Source: DATARH01 sp046724035 (GTDB lineage: Bacteria > Pseudomonadota > Alphaproteobacteria > ATCC43930 > CGMCC-115725). From it: 26,093 nt of DNA. The stretch spans positions 1 to 26,093 of the forward strand of contig JBKOVT010000312.1 of assembly GCA_046724035.1 (NCBI GenBank). Reading direction: 5' to 3'. A program made the translations under genes and the position numbers. Shown in pieces: positions 7,051 through 14,690 of the stretch (position 1 is the first letter of the stretch; each line of letters starts with the position of its first letter). The notes beneath the pieces were generated by a model, which saw nothing but the letters and a program-made list of their open reading frames with translations, did not search any database and had not been told where the DNA came from.

Positions 7051-8261
7051 TTTCTGTTGAAGAGGCCTTGGCGCGATTGCTCGCGCCGCTCGCGGCATTG
7101 CCGCCGGAACAGGTGTCGGTCGCCGATGCGGTCGGACGCGTCCTGGCCGAGGATGTCGGAGCGCGGCGCACGCAACCGCCGTTCGCGGTGTCGGCGATGG
7201 ATGGCTACGCGGTCCGCGCCGAGGATGTCGCGAACGTCCCCGCCATGTTGAACATCGTCGCCGAGATCCCGGCCGGCGCCGGCTATGGCGGGACGATCGG
7301 CGCGGGCGAAGCGGCGCGCATCTTTACGGGCGCGCCATTGCCGGCAGGCGCGGACGCGATCGTCATCCAGGAGGACACCGAACGGGACGGCGAGCGGGTC
7401 ACGGTCAAGGAACGCGCGCCAAAGGGCCGTTATGTGCGGCGGGCCGGGCTCGATTTCGCCGACGGCGATATATTGCTCAAAGCCGGAAAGCGGCTGACGC
7501 CGCGCGACATCGGGCTCGCCGCGGCGATGAATAGGCCGTGGCTGTTTGTGCATCGCCGGCCGCGCGTCGGTATTTTGTCGACGGGCGATGAAATCGTCAT
7601 GCCCGGCGATCCGATTGGGCCGCACCAGATTGTCAGCTCGAACGCGCTGGCGCTCGCGGCATTTACGACGGCGTGCGGCGGCGTGCCGGTATTGGTCGGC
7701 AACGCGCCGGACGATCCCGATGCGCTGCGCCATATCGCTATGGCGGCGCAGGGAACCGATCTGTTTGTGACGACCGGGGGCGTCTCGGTCGGAGAGCACG
7801 ACCTCGTACGCGATGTGCTCTCGGAAGAAGGGCTCGCGATCGATTTCTGGCAGATCGCGATGCGCCCGGGCAAGCCGCTGATGGTCGGGCGCTACCGCGG
7901 CGTGCCGATGGTCGGCCTGCCGGGCAACCCGGTATCGACATTGGTGTGCTCGCTGCTGTTTTTGAAGCCGGCGTTGGAGCGGCTCAGCGGCCTGCCCGAT
8001 AATGGCGAGCCGCCGGTGACCGCGCGGCTCGGCGTCGCGCTGAAGCAGAACGACCGCAGACAAGATTATTTGCGCGCGCGCTTACAGCGCGCTCCGGACG
8101 GCGCGCTCGAAGTTGTGCCGTTCGAGGTGCAGGACAGCTCGATGATGCGGCCTTTGGCGGCGTCGGATTGTCTCGTCATGCGGCCGCCGCACGCACCCGC
8201 ATTGCCGGCCGGCAGTGAGGTGCCGATCATCCCCTTCCCCGGCGGCAGCCTGCCACTCTAG
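7047..8261 (+). CDS. moeA: Molybdopterin molybdenumtransferase MoeA
   Basis: MoeA inserts molybdate into adenylated molybdopterin to complete molybdenum cofactor. The 404-residue product has the family blocks in order: SAMDGYAVRAEDV near residue 50, TGAPLPAGADAIVIQEDT near 93, LSTGDEIVMPGDPIGPHQI near 175, TTGGVSVGEHDLV near 240 and GLPGNPVSTLVC near 290. A C-terminal domain IV ends in FPGGSLPL. Length is normal for a stand-alone MoeA. The start overlaps the end of trpC-moaC (ATGA), so moaC and moeA functions are made from one message. The stop abuts the stop of the convergent FAD oxidoreductase with no spacer. In many alphaproteobacteria lexA follows moeA; here it does not. Confidence 0.95.
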   Translation: MISVEEALARLLAPLAALPPEQVSVADAVGRVLAEDVGARRTQPPFAVSAMDGYAVRAEDVANVPAMLNIVAEIPAGAGYGGTIGAGEAARIFTGAPLPAGADAIVIQEDTERDGERVTVKERAPKGRYVRRAGLDFADGDILLKAGKRLTPRDIGLAAAMNRPWLFVHRRPRVGILSTGDEIVMPGDPIGPHQIVSSNALALAAFTTACGGVPVLVGNAPDDPDALRHIAMAAQGTDLFVTTGGVSVGEHDLVRDVLSEEGLAIDFWQIAMRPGKPLMVGRYRGVPMVGLPGNPVSTLVCSLLFLKPALERLSGLPDNGEPPVTARLGVALKQNDRRQDYLRARLQRAPDGALEVVPFEVQDSSMMRPLAASDCLVMRPPHAPALPAGSEVPIIPFPGGSLPL

Positions 8262-9689
8262 CTACGGGAGCAGCTTGCCGGGGTTGAGGAGGCCTTTGGG
8301 GTCGAGCGCGGCTTTGATGCGGCGCATCAGCTCAAGCTCGGGGCCGCCGCGCCATTCCGGCATCATGTACGGCTTCAATTTGCCGATACCGTGCTCGGCC
8401 GAGAAGCTGCCGTCGAGAGCGCGCACGATGTCGTTCACCGCGTCCATCAATTCGTGATCGCACGCGAGAAACGCGGCGGGATCGCCGCCCTCGGGCTGCA
8501 CCAGATTGACATGGATATTGCCGTCGCCGAGATGACCGAACGGGACGCAGCGGATGCCCGGCACGAGGCGCTCGCATATTTCGGTGGCGCGGCGGATCAG
8601 CTCCGGCACTTTCGACACCGGCACCGACACATCATTCTTCACCGAGGCGCCGGCCAGCTTCTGCGCTTCGGAATGCTCCTCGCGCAGTTTCCACAGGGCG
8701 GCACGTTGCATGCCGCTCTCGGCGATGACCGCGTCGAGCATGATGCCCATCTCCATCGCCGCGGCGAGCACCTGTTCGAGAGAGGTGCGCAGACCGGCGC
8801 CCTCGCGCGGTGTCGCCAGCTCGACCAGGGCGTAATGCTCGGCCGGCGTCACGATCGGCAATGTCGCGCCCGGGATGTAGCGCAGCACGAGATCGATCCC
8901 GGCGCGCGACATGTATTCATAGGCCTGGATGGCTGCGGCGTCGTGCTGCTGCAATCGGTTGAACAGATCGAGCGCCGCGTCGGGCGAGGCGACGGCGCAG
9001 AGCGCGACGGCGACCTCGCGCGGCCGTGGAAAGAGCTTCAGTACGGCGGCCGTGATGATGCCGAGCGTGCCTTCGCTGCCGACGAAGAGCTGGCGCAGGC
9101 AATAGCCGGTGTTGTCCTTGTGCAGGCGGCGCAGCCCGTTCCACACCTGCCCGTCCGGCAAGACAACTTCGAGACCGAGCACGAGGTCGCGCGCGTTACC
9201 GTAGCGCACCGTGTTGTTGCCGCCGGCATTTGTCGCGAGCACACCGCCGATCTGCGCCGAGCCCTCCGAACTGATCGACAGCGGCAACAGGCAATCGGCG
9301 TCGGCCGCGGCCTCCTGCGCCGCCTTCAACGTGACACCGGCCTCGATCTCCATCGTCATGTCGAGCGGATCGATGGCGCGCACCTTGTTCATGCGCGACA
9401 GGCTGAGGATTATCTGCGAGCCGTCCTCGCTGACCGCGGCGCCGCCGACCATGCTCGTATTGCCGCCTTGCGGCACGATCGGCACGCCGCGCTGGACGCA
9501 GAGCCGCACCGCATCGGCAACCTCCGCCGTCGTTGCAGGCCGCAACACCGCGGGGGTGCGGCCGCGATAGAGGCGGCGCCAATCCTCGCAATAGGGCGCG
9601 GTATCGGCCGGGTCGGTCAGCACGCCATGCGGTCCGAGCCGCGCCCGCAGGACTTCGATCAGACCGTTATAGGGTGGTTTCTCGTCCAT
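8262..9689 (-). CDS. FAD-linked 2-hydroxyacid dehydrogenase (GlcD / D-2-hydroxyglutarate dehydrogenase family)
   Basis: The 475-residue product is a flavin oxidoreductase of the FAD_binding_4 plus FAD-oxidase C architecture, which oxidises 2-hydroxy acids such as D-lactate, glycolate or D-2-hydroxyglutarate to 2-oxo acids. The FAD-binding signature IVPQGGNTSMVGGAA lies at residues 71-85 and TNAGGNNTVRYGNARDLVLG further on. GTLGIITAAVLKLFPRP marks the end of the FAD domain. The C-terminal domain has FGHLGDGNIHVNL and SAEHGIGKLKPYMMP, which carry the metal- and substrate-binding histidines of the family. The exact substrate cannot be read from the sequence. Start ATG 9689 gives MDEKPPYNGL, with AGGG just upstream. 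It is the last gene of the minus-strand transport cluster, 4 bp after the 104-residue gene. Confidence 0.9.
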   Translation of the reverse strand: MDEKPPYNGLIEVLRARLGPHGVLTDPADTAPYCEDWRRLYRGRTPAVLRPATTAEVADAVRLCVQRGVPIVPQGGNTSMVGGAAVSEDGSQIILSLSRMNKVRAIDPLDMTMEIEAGVTLKAAQEAAADADCLLPLSISSEGSAQIGGVLATNAGGNNTVRYGNARDLVLGLEVVLPDGQVWNGLRRLHKDNTGYCLRQLFVGSEGTLGIITAAVLKLFPRPREVAVALCAVASPDAALDLFNRLQQHDAAAIQAYEYMSRAGIDLVLRYIPGATLPIVTPAEHYALVELATPREGAGLRTSLEQVLAAAMEMGIMLDAVIAESGMQRAALWKLREEHSEAQKLAGASVKNDVSVPVSKVPELIRRATEICERLVPGIRCVPFGHLGDGNIHVNLVQPEGGDPAAFLACDHELMDAVNDIVRALDGSFSAEHGIGKLKPYMMPEWRGGPELELMRRIKAALDPKGLLNPGKLLP

Positions 9690-9693
9690 CACC

Positions 9694-10008
9694 CTAAGAT
9701 GGGTTGGTGATCGGGGTTGTGGGATGGCCGCGTTCCTTGTCGACCCATTCCCAAACGGCTTCTTCGCCGACCTTGAAGGCGCGGGCGACGTGCCGCACCA
9801 GATCGGCAATCAGCAGGCAGTAGGTCTCGTGTGTCGGGCAATGCTCCGAGGGATGGATATGGCAGACCACCTCGCCCCGCTCGTCGCCAAACATGATGAG
9901 GAGCGGGTTCGCGATCTTGAGCGTCCCGGGCGGCGGATTTTCAGCGTGCAACACCGGTCCGCTGCGCTCGCCCGCCCCTAACTTGTTCCGTCTCTTTGCT
10001 TCGCCCAT
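9694..10008 (-). CDS. Conserved-looking 104-aa hypothetical protein
   Basis: I do not assign a function. The protein starts with the basic MGEAKRRNKLG motif, an N-terminus I associate with several unrelated small bacterial proteins. A beta-rich middle follows (LKIANPLLIMFGDERGEVVCHIHPSEHC), then a probable helix (LLIADLVRHVARAFKV) and EEAVWEWVDKERGHPTT. Two Cys and several His residues in CHIHPSEHCPTHETYC could bind a metal, which is speculation. No membrane segment or signal peptide is visible. The ATG at 10008 has AGAAGGA a few bases upstream. It lies 12 bp after livF and 4 bp before the FAD dehydrogenase gene, so it is co-transcribed with both. Confidence 0.75.
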   Translation of the reverse strand: MGEAKRRNKLGAGERSGPVLHAENPPPGTLKIANPLLIMFGDERGEVVCHIHPSEHCPTHETYCLLIADLVRHVARAFKVGEEAVWEWVDKERGHPTTPITNPS

Positions 10009-10020
10009 GTTTCCTTCTCC

Positions 10021-10737
10021 TCAACGCGGCGTGCGGCCGGCGACCCCCATCAGCGCGTCGAGACGCTGCGGCGCGTCGAGCAAGTCCCGGCTCATACCGG
10101 AAAAGACAATTGCGCCGCGGTCGAGCACGATTGCGTTCTCGGCGAAGTCGAGCGCGAGGCGCGCGTGCTGCTCGACGAGCACTAAGGTCAGATTGTCTTC
10201 GCTTTTGAGCCGGCCGAACGCCGCGAGCAGCATGTCGACGATGACCGGCGCCAAGCCTTCGAGCGGCTCGTCCATCAATAATAGCGACGGGTTGCTCATC
10301 AGCGCGCGGCCGATCGCCAGCATCTGCTGCTCGCCGCCTGAAAGATGATTGCCGCGGTTCTTGCGCCGCGCCGCAAGCGAGGGAAAGAGATCGTAGACGC
10401 GCTCCGCCGTCCATTCGCCAGGGCGCGCGGCCACCAGCAGGTTCTCCTCGACGGTCAGCGACGGAAAGATCTCGCGCTCCTGCGGCACGAGCGCAATGCC
10501 GAGACTGACCCGGCGATGCGGCGGCGTGCCTGAAACGCGCTGGCCGGCGAAACGGATCTCGCCGGCGCGCAGCAAGCAATGCCCCATGACCGTCGCGAGC
10601 AATGTCGTCTTGCCGACGCCATTGCGGCCCAATATCGCGAGCGATCCGCCGGCCGGAAGATCGAGCGAGATGTCTTCGAGCACCACCGTCTCGCCATAGC
10701 CGGCCTCGACCCCGTCGAGCACGAGCCCGTCGCTCAT
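10021..10737 (-). CDS. livF: Branched-chain amino acid-type ABC transporter ATPase LivF
   Basis: This is one of the two ATPases that drive a high-affinity Liv/HAAT-type importer at the inner membrane. The 238-residue product has Walker A GRNGVGKTTL (about residue 38), the ABC signature LSGGEQQMLAIGRAL (about 134) and Walker B LLLMDEPLEGLAP (about 157). The last phrase is typical of LivF rather than LivG. Its start overlaps the end of livG in ATGA. Liv-family importers carry branched-chain amino acids but also amides, urea, aromatic and dicarboxylic compounds, so the gene symbol describes the family and not the substrate. Confidence 0.93.
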   Translation of the reverse strand: MSDGLVLDGVEAGYGETVVLEDISLDLPAGGSLAILGRNGVGKTTLLATVMGHCLLRAGEIRFAGQRVSGTPPHRRVSLGIALVPQEREIFPSLTVEENLLVAARPGEWTAERVYDLFPSLAARRKNRGNHLSGGEQQMLAIGRALMSNPSLLLMDEPLEGLAPVIVDMLLAAFGRLKSEDNLTLVLVEQHARLALDFAENAIVLDRGAIVFSGMSRDLLDAPQRLDALMGVAGRTPR

Positions 10738-11525
10738 CGCCCGCCTCGCCCGTGCTCACGCTCGCCGAGATAAACCTGCCGCACTTGCGGATCGGCGGCG
10801 ATCGCATCGGGCGGTCCCTCGACGAGGATGCGGCCCTGCACCAGGACCGTGATGCGACGCGCCAGGCGGAACACGAGATCCATGTCGTGCTCGATGATCA
10901 AGACGGCGATATCCGGCGGCAGCCGCTCAATGACCTCGATGATCAGCCCGCTTTCGCCAGAGGGCACACCGGCCGCCGGCTCGTCGAGGAGCAGCACTTT
11001 TGGCGAGAGGCCGAGCGCGACGGCGATCTCGACGAGCCGCTGACGGCCATAGGCGAGCGCGCTGACCGGGCGCAGCGCATCCTCTGCGAGACCGAGGGTC
11101 TCGAGCAACGCGAAGGCTTCCTCGATGACGCGGTTATGACGGCCGGCCGGGCGGATCAGACCGCCGGCGACGCCGTCGCGCTCGGCGATCGCAAGGGTCA
11201 CGTTTTCGAGTGTTGTCAGGCGGCGGAACAGCGCCGTGATCTGGAAGGTGCGGGCGAGCCCGCGCTTGACGCGCGCCGCCTGCGGCAAGTCGGTGACATC
11301 GGCGCCGTCGATGACGATCTGACCGGTGCTCGGCGAGAGGCCGCCGGTCACCAGCTCGACAAAGGTGGTTTTGCCGGCGCCGTTCGGGCCGATCAGCGCC
11401 TGCCGCGCGCCGCGTTCAAGACGGAAATCGATGTTGTCGGCGACGGTCAGCGCGCCAAAGCTCTTGCACAGACCGCGTGATTCGAGCGCCAGTGCATTGC
11501 CCGCCGGCAGCGTTTCGATGCTCAT
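10734..11525 (-). CDS. livG: Branched-chain amino acid-type ABC transporter ATPase LivG
   Basis: The second ATPase of the importer, 263 residues. Walker A is GPNGAGKTTF near residue 47. The signature region is degenerate, YGRQRLVEIAVAL in place of LSGGQ, as is common in LivG. Walker B is VLLLDEPAAGV, and IIEHDMDLVFRLARRI contains the switch histidine. The length and the C-terminal EVRQVYLG-like end (PQVRQVYLGE) are those of LivG. Four-base overlaps with livM before and livF after indicate tight coupling of the permease and ATPase subunits. Confidence 0.93.
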   Translation of the reverse strand: MSIETLPAGNALALESRGLCKSFGALTVADNIDFRLERGARQALIGPNGAGKTTFVELVTGGLSPSTGQIVIDGADVTDLPQAARVKRGLARTFQITALFRRLTTLENVTLAIAERDGVAGGLIRPAGRHNRVIEEAFALLETLGLAEDALRPVSALAYGRQRLVEIAVALGLSPKVLLLDEPAAGVPSGESGLIIEVIERLPPDIAVLIIEHDMDLVFRLARRITVLVQGRILVEGPPDAIAADPQVRQVYLGEREHGRGGR

Positions 11526-12538
11526 CGGCGCAGCCGCTCAGCAAGGCCGAGAATGCCCCCGCGCGCGAACACGACGACGATAATCATCATCAAGCCGAGC
11601 CAGAAATACCAATAAACGGGCTCGATCTCGGAGAAGCGGTTTTGCGCGATCATGTAGAGCGGCACACCGATAAACGCGCCGTAGAGCCGCCCGACGCCGC
11701 CGATAATCAGCATGATCAGCACGGTGCCCGAGCGGTCGAGGTTCAGGAAGGTGAGGCCGACAAAGCCGGTGGTCTGCGCGATCAGCGCGCCTGCTGTGCC
11801 GGCGAGGGCCGCGGCGATCGTATAGATGATCAGGCGGCGGCTGCGGACCGGCGCGCCGATCGCATGCATGCGGCGGACATTCTCGCGGATACCGGTCAGC
11901 GAGCGGCCGAACGGCGAATGCACGATGTGGCGCGCGACCAACCAGCACAGAAACAGCACGGCGAGGCAGTAGAGGTAGCCGGTACGGCCGAACATATCGA
12001 AGCGGAATTGCCCGAAGATCGGCCACACCTCCATGCCTTGCAGGCCGTCATCGCCGCCGGTCAGCCAGGAAGCTTTGTTTGCTGCCTCATAGAGTAGCGT
12101 CGCGACGACAAGCGTCTGCATCAAGAGGGTCAGGCCGGTCGTGCGCAAGACGATGCAGCCCGACACGAAGCCGATCAGCGCCGCCGCAGCCGTCCCGGCG
12201 AGGAGGCCGCTGATCGGTTCGCCCCAACCGTGCGCGGCGAGGATACCGGCGGTGTAGGCGCCGGTGCCGAAGAACGCGGCGTGACCCAAGGTCACGATGC
12301 CGGCATAACCCAGCACCAGGTCGGCCGACAGCGCAAAGAGGATCGTCGCGAGGATCTGGGCGCCGAGTGGGATATAGCTCGGAAATAAGACATAGGCGGC
12401 GAGCGCCGCCAGCCACGGCAGCGCCTCCCACCAGCGATAGCGGTGGCGCCGCGCGAAGGCATCGATCGCCTGTTGCGGCGCGAGCGGCGCTCGCGGCGCG
12501 GGTTTCAAGCGCGGCCGAACAAGCCCCTCGGTCGCCAT
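11522..12538 (-). CDS. livM: Liv-type ABC transporter permease LivM
   Basis: This inner-membrane permease has 338 residues. A polar N-terminus of about 37 residues (rich in Pro, Ala and Arg) precedes the first helix at ALPWLAALAAYVLF. The family signature GYAGIVTLGHAAFFGTGAYTAG follows near residue 93. About eight to ten hydrophobic segments can be counted, and the coupling-helix region GRSLTGIRENVRRMHAIG matches LivM. The start at 12538 lies 34 bp inside the end of livH. No later in-frame ATG exists before the first helix, so the overlap is probably real. There is no strong Shine-Dalgarno, which fits translation coupled to livH. Confidence 0.92.
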   Translation of the reverse strand: MATEGLVRPRLKPAPRAPLAPQQAIDAFARRHRYRWWEALPWLAALAAYVLFPSYIPLGAQILATILFALSADLVLGYAGIVTLGHAAFFGTGAYTAGILAAHGWGEPISGLLAGTAAAALIGFVSGCIVLRTTGLTLLMQTLVVATLLYEAANKASWLTGGDDGLQGMEVWPIFGQFRFDMFGRTGYLYCLAVLFLCWLVARHIVHSPFGRSLTGIRENVRRMHAIGAPVRSRRLIIYTIAAALAGTAGALIAQTTGFVGLTFLNLDRSGTVLIMLIIGGVGRLYGAFIGVPLYMIAQNRFSEIEPVYWYFWLGLMMIIVVVFARGGILGLAERLRR

Positions 12539-13377
12539 AACAGGATTGCCATTGTCAGAGCGTAGATAAAGAAAGCGCCCAATTCGGGCAGCAGATATTT
12601 GAAGCCGGTATCGGCGATGCCGATCAGCAAGGCCGCGATAAACGGGCCGCGGATGCTGCCGAGCCCGCCGACCGCGACGACAATCAGGAAATAGACGAGA
12701 TTGTCGAGCGCGTAGCTCGGGTTGATGGCCAGGAGATCGGCGCCGAGCGCGCCGCCCAGTCCCGCGAGCCCGCTGCCCAAAGCGAATGTCAGCGCGAAGA
12801 GGCGCGACGTGTTGATGCCGACGGATTGCGCCATGCGCAGATTGTCGACCGCGGCGCGCACCTTCATGCCGAAGCGGGTGCGCTCGAGCCCGAGCCAGAG
12901 GCCGATGACCAGGCCCGCGCCGCAGAGGATCAGAAAGCTGCGGTAACCCGGAAAGCTGCGGAAGCCGAAATCGACCTGGCCGCTCAGCCAGCGCGGCGGA
13001 TGCATCGGTTGCTGCAGCGGGCCCCAGACATAGGTCGCGCCGGCGACCGACATAAAGATGAGCCCCATCGTCAGCAGCACCTGGTCGAGCTCGTCCCGAC
13101 CGTAGAGCCGGCGATAAAGCAGCCGCTCGAGGATCAGGCTGCCGAGCGCGGTGGCGACAAACGCGGCGATCAGCGCCAGCCCGAACGGCACGCCCATGCG
13201 GCTCATCAGGCTCGTCAGCACGTAACCGCCGAGCATTGCGAAAACGCCGTGCGCCAGGTTGACAAAGCCCATCATGCCCATCGTGACCGACAGGCCCACC
13301 GAGATCAGGTACAGCACCATCGCAAAGGCGAGGCCGTGAAACCCGATGCTGATAAAAGCGGCGAAGGTGTCGCTCAT
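12505..13377 (-). CDS. livH: Liv-type ABC transporter permease LivH
   Basis: The partner permease, 290 residues, with the LivH hallmark SVTMGMMGFVNLAHGVFAMLGGYV close to the N-terminus. Hydrophobic segments run through to YALTMAILLWRPRGLFG at the C-terminus. The ABC-ATPase contact loop is ERTRFGMKVRAAVDNLRMAQSVGIN. ATG 13377 (MSDTFAAF) is preferred; a TTG two codons upstream is the only alternative nearby. It begins 20 bp after the stop of the binding-protein gene upstream, so binding protein and permease are on one transcript. Confidence 0.92.
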   Translation of the reverse strand: MSDTFAAFISIGFHGLAFAMVLYLISVGLSVTMGMMGFVNLAHGVFAMLGGYVLTSLMSRMGVPFGLALIAAFVATALGSLILERLLYRRLYGRDELDQVLLTMGLIFMSVAGATYVWGPLQQPMHPPRWLSGQVDFGFRSFPGYRSFLILCGAGLVIGLWLGLERTRFGMKVRAAVDNLRMAQSVGINTSRLFALTFALGSGLAGLGGALGADLLAINPSYALDNLVYFLIVVAVGGLGSIRGPFIAALLIGIADTGFKYLLPELGAFFIYALTMAILLWRPRGLFGRA

Positions 13378-13396
13378 CCGCAAAAAGGCACGCCGG

Positions 13397-14599
13397 TCAT
13401 TTTGCCGGGTTCAGCTCTTTCCAGGGGTCTTTGACCGCCGGGATTGTCGCGATCTCGACATTGGCGAGCTTGCCCTCGACCTTATCGAGGCGCCGGATAT
13501 AGACGTTCTGGACGATATCCCGCGTATCCGGGTCGATCATGATCGGGCCGCGCGGGCTGTCCGGGTTTTTCCAGCCCTTCAAGAACGTCATCGCCTCATC
13601 GGCGGTGAATTTGCCCTTTGTCGTCTTGACGAGCTCGTAGATCGCGGCCATCCCGTCCCAGGCATTGACCGACAGGAAATCCGGGATGACCGCGTCTCCA
13701 TAGGCGCGCTGCCAGGCGGTGAGAAAGGCCGTGTTGGCCGGGCGCTCCCCAGCCGTGGAATACATGCCGGCGGTGATCAGGCCGAGCGCGATGTCGCCGA
13801 TTGCCGGCAATTGCTCGTCCGGCAGCAGATCCTGCGCCGAGGTCAGATGGATGCCGGCTTCGCGCAGCTGCAGATCCCGGATAGCCTTCATCAGCCCGGT
13901 CGCCTGCGTGCTCGGGATCCACAGGAAGGCGACATCGGGCTTCGCGTCGCGGATGCGCTGCATGAAAGGCACGAAATCCGGGCTCTGCGTCGGCATCCGC
14001 ACCGAGCCGACGATCGCGCCGCCGCCATCGGTGAAGCCTTTTGTGAAGGAGGCTTCCGAATCATGCCCCGGGATGAAATCGCTGACGGCGGTGTAGCCGG
14101 TTTTCCAGCCTTGTTCGGCGGCCCATTTGCCGATCGGGTAGCCCTGTTGCCAAAGCGTGAACGATACGCGCGCGACATAGGGCGAGATGCGCGGGATCGC
14201 CGAGCCGCCGGCGGCGATGCTGATCAGGAACGGCACCTTCGCCTCGGCCGTCAACGGCGCGATCGCTGCCGCGATCGGTGACAGGACGACGCCGGTCAGC
14301 AATTGCACGTGCTCGCGAGTGATCAGCTCCTGCGCCAACCTTTTGCCGACTTCCGGGTTGGCGGTGTCGTCGCGGCGCAGGATCTCGATCTTCACATCGG
14401 GCGGCAGATCCTTGTCGTGTTCCTTGACGTAGAGGTCGATCGCCTTCTGCGCCTGATCACCAGCCTGCGCGACAAAGCCGGTATAGCTGCTGATCAGCCC
14501 GATTTTGACGACCGTCTGCGCCGCCGCCGGCGCCACGATCAGCGCCGACAGCGCGAACGCCAGCGCAACCGGAAAAGCGACGGACCGCCTGTATGCCAT
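13397..14599 (-). CDS. Periplasmic Liv-type substrate-binding protein, copy 1
   Basis: This 400-residue secreted protein is the ligand receptor for the LivHMGF importer. A Sec signal peptide of about 28 residues ends AAAQ, followed by TVVKIGLISSYTGF, the usual opening of Peripla_BP_6 proteins. Fold landmarks include RRDDTANPEVGKRLAQELI and VSFTLWQQGYPIGKWAAEQGW. The C-terminus is VKDPWKELNPAK. ATG 14599 has GGGGAGG at good distance; the open frame upstream of it is not coding. It is a close paralogue of the next gene upstream: same length, same block order, with more than half of the residues identical by eye. Which ligand it binds cannot be inferred. Confidence 0.9.
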   Translation of the reverse strand: MAYRRSVAFPVALAFALSALIVAPAAAQTVVKIGLISSYTGFVAQAGDQAQKAIDLYVKEHDKDLPPDVKIEILRRDDTANPEVGKRLAQELITREHVQLLTGVVLSPIAAAIAPLTAEAKVPFLISIAAGGSAIPRISPYVARVSFTLWQQGYPIGKWAAEQGWKTGYTAVSDFIPGHDSEASFTKGFTDGGGAIVGSVRMPTQSPDFVPFMQRIRDAKPDVAFLWIPSTQATGLMKAIRDLQLREAGIHLTSAQDLLPDEQLPAIGDIALGLITAGMYSTAGERPANTAFLTAWQRAYGDAVIPDFLSVNAWDGMAAIYELVKTTKGKFTADEAMTFLKGWKNPDSPRGPIMIDPDTRDIVQNVYIRRLDKVEGKLANVEIATIPAVKDPWKELNPAK

Positions 14600-14690
14600 T
14601 AATCGCCTCCCCTGCCGGCGTGCCGCCGCCCGGCCCTTTTGGCCCGGCCCATTATGGAGGGAAGTTAGCACAAGGCCGGTCACGGCCGCG

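Noticed and set aside
6786..8063. A 425-codon minus-strand frame opposite moeA and the MoaC part.
   Set aside because: It is antisense to two well-identified enzymes and has no recognisable motifs.
8391..9710. A 439-codon plus-strand frame opposite the FAD dehydrogenase gene.
   Set aside because: It lies fully antisense to a gene with clear FAD-binding motifs; its His/Arg/Gln-rich product has no recognisable domain.
13346..14281. A 311-codon plus-strand frame opposite the first Liv-type binding protein.
   Set aside because: It is antisense shadow of a recognised gene, with Arg/Asp-rich content typical of such shadows.
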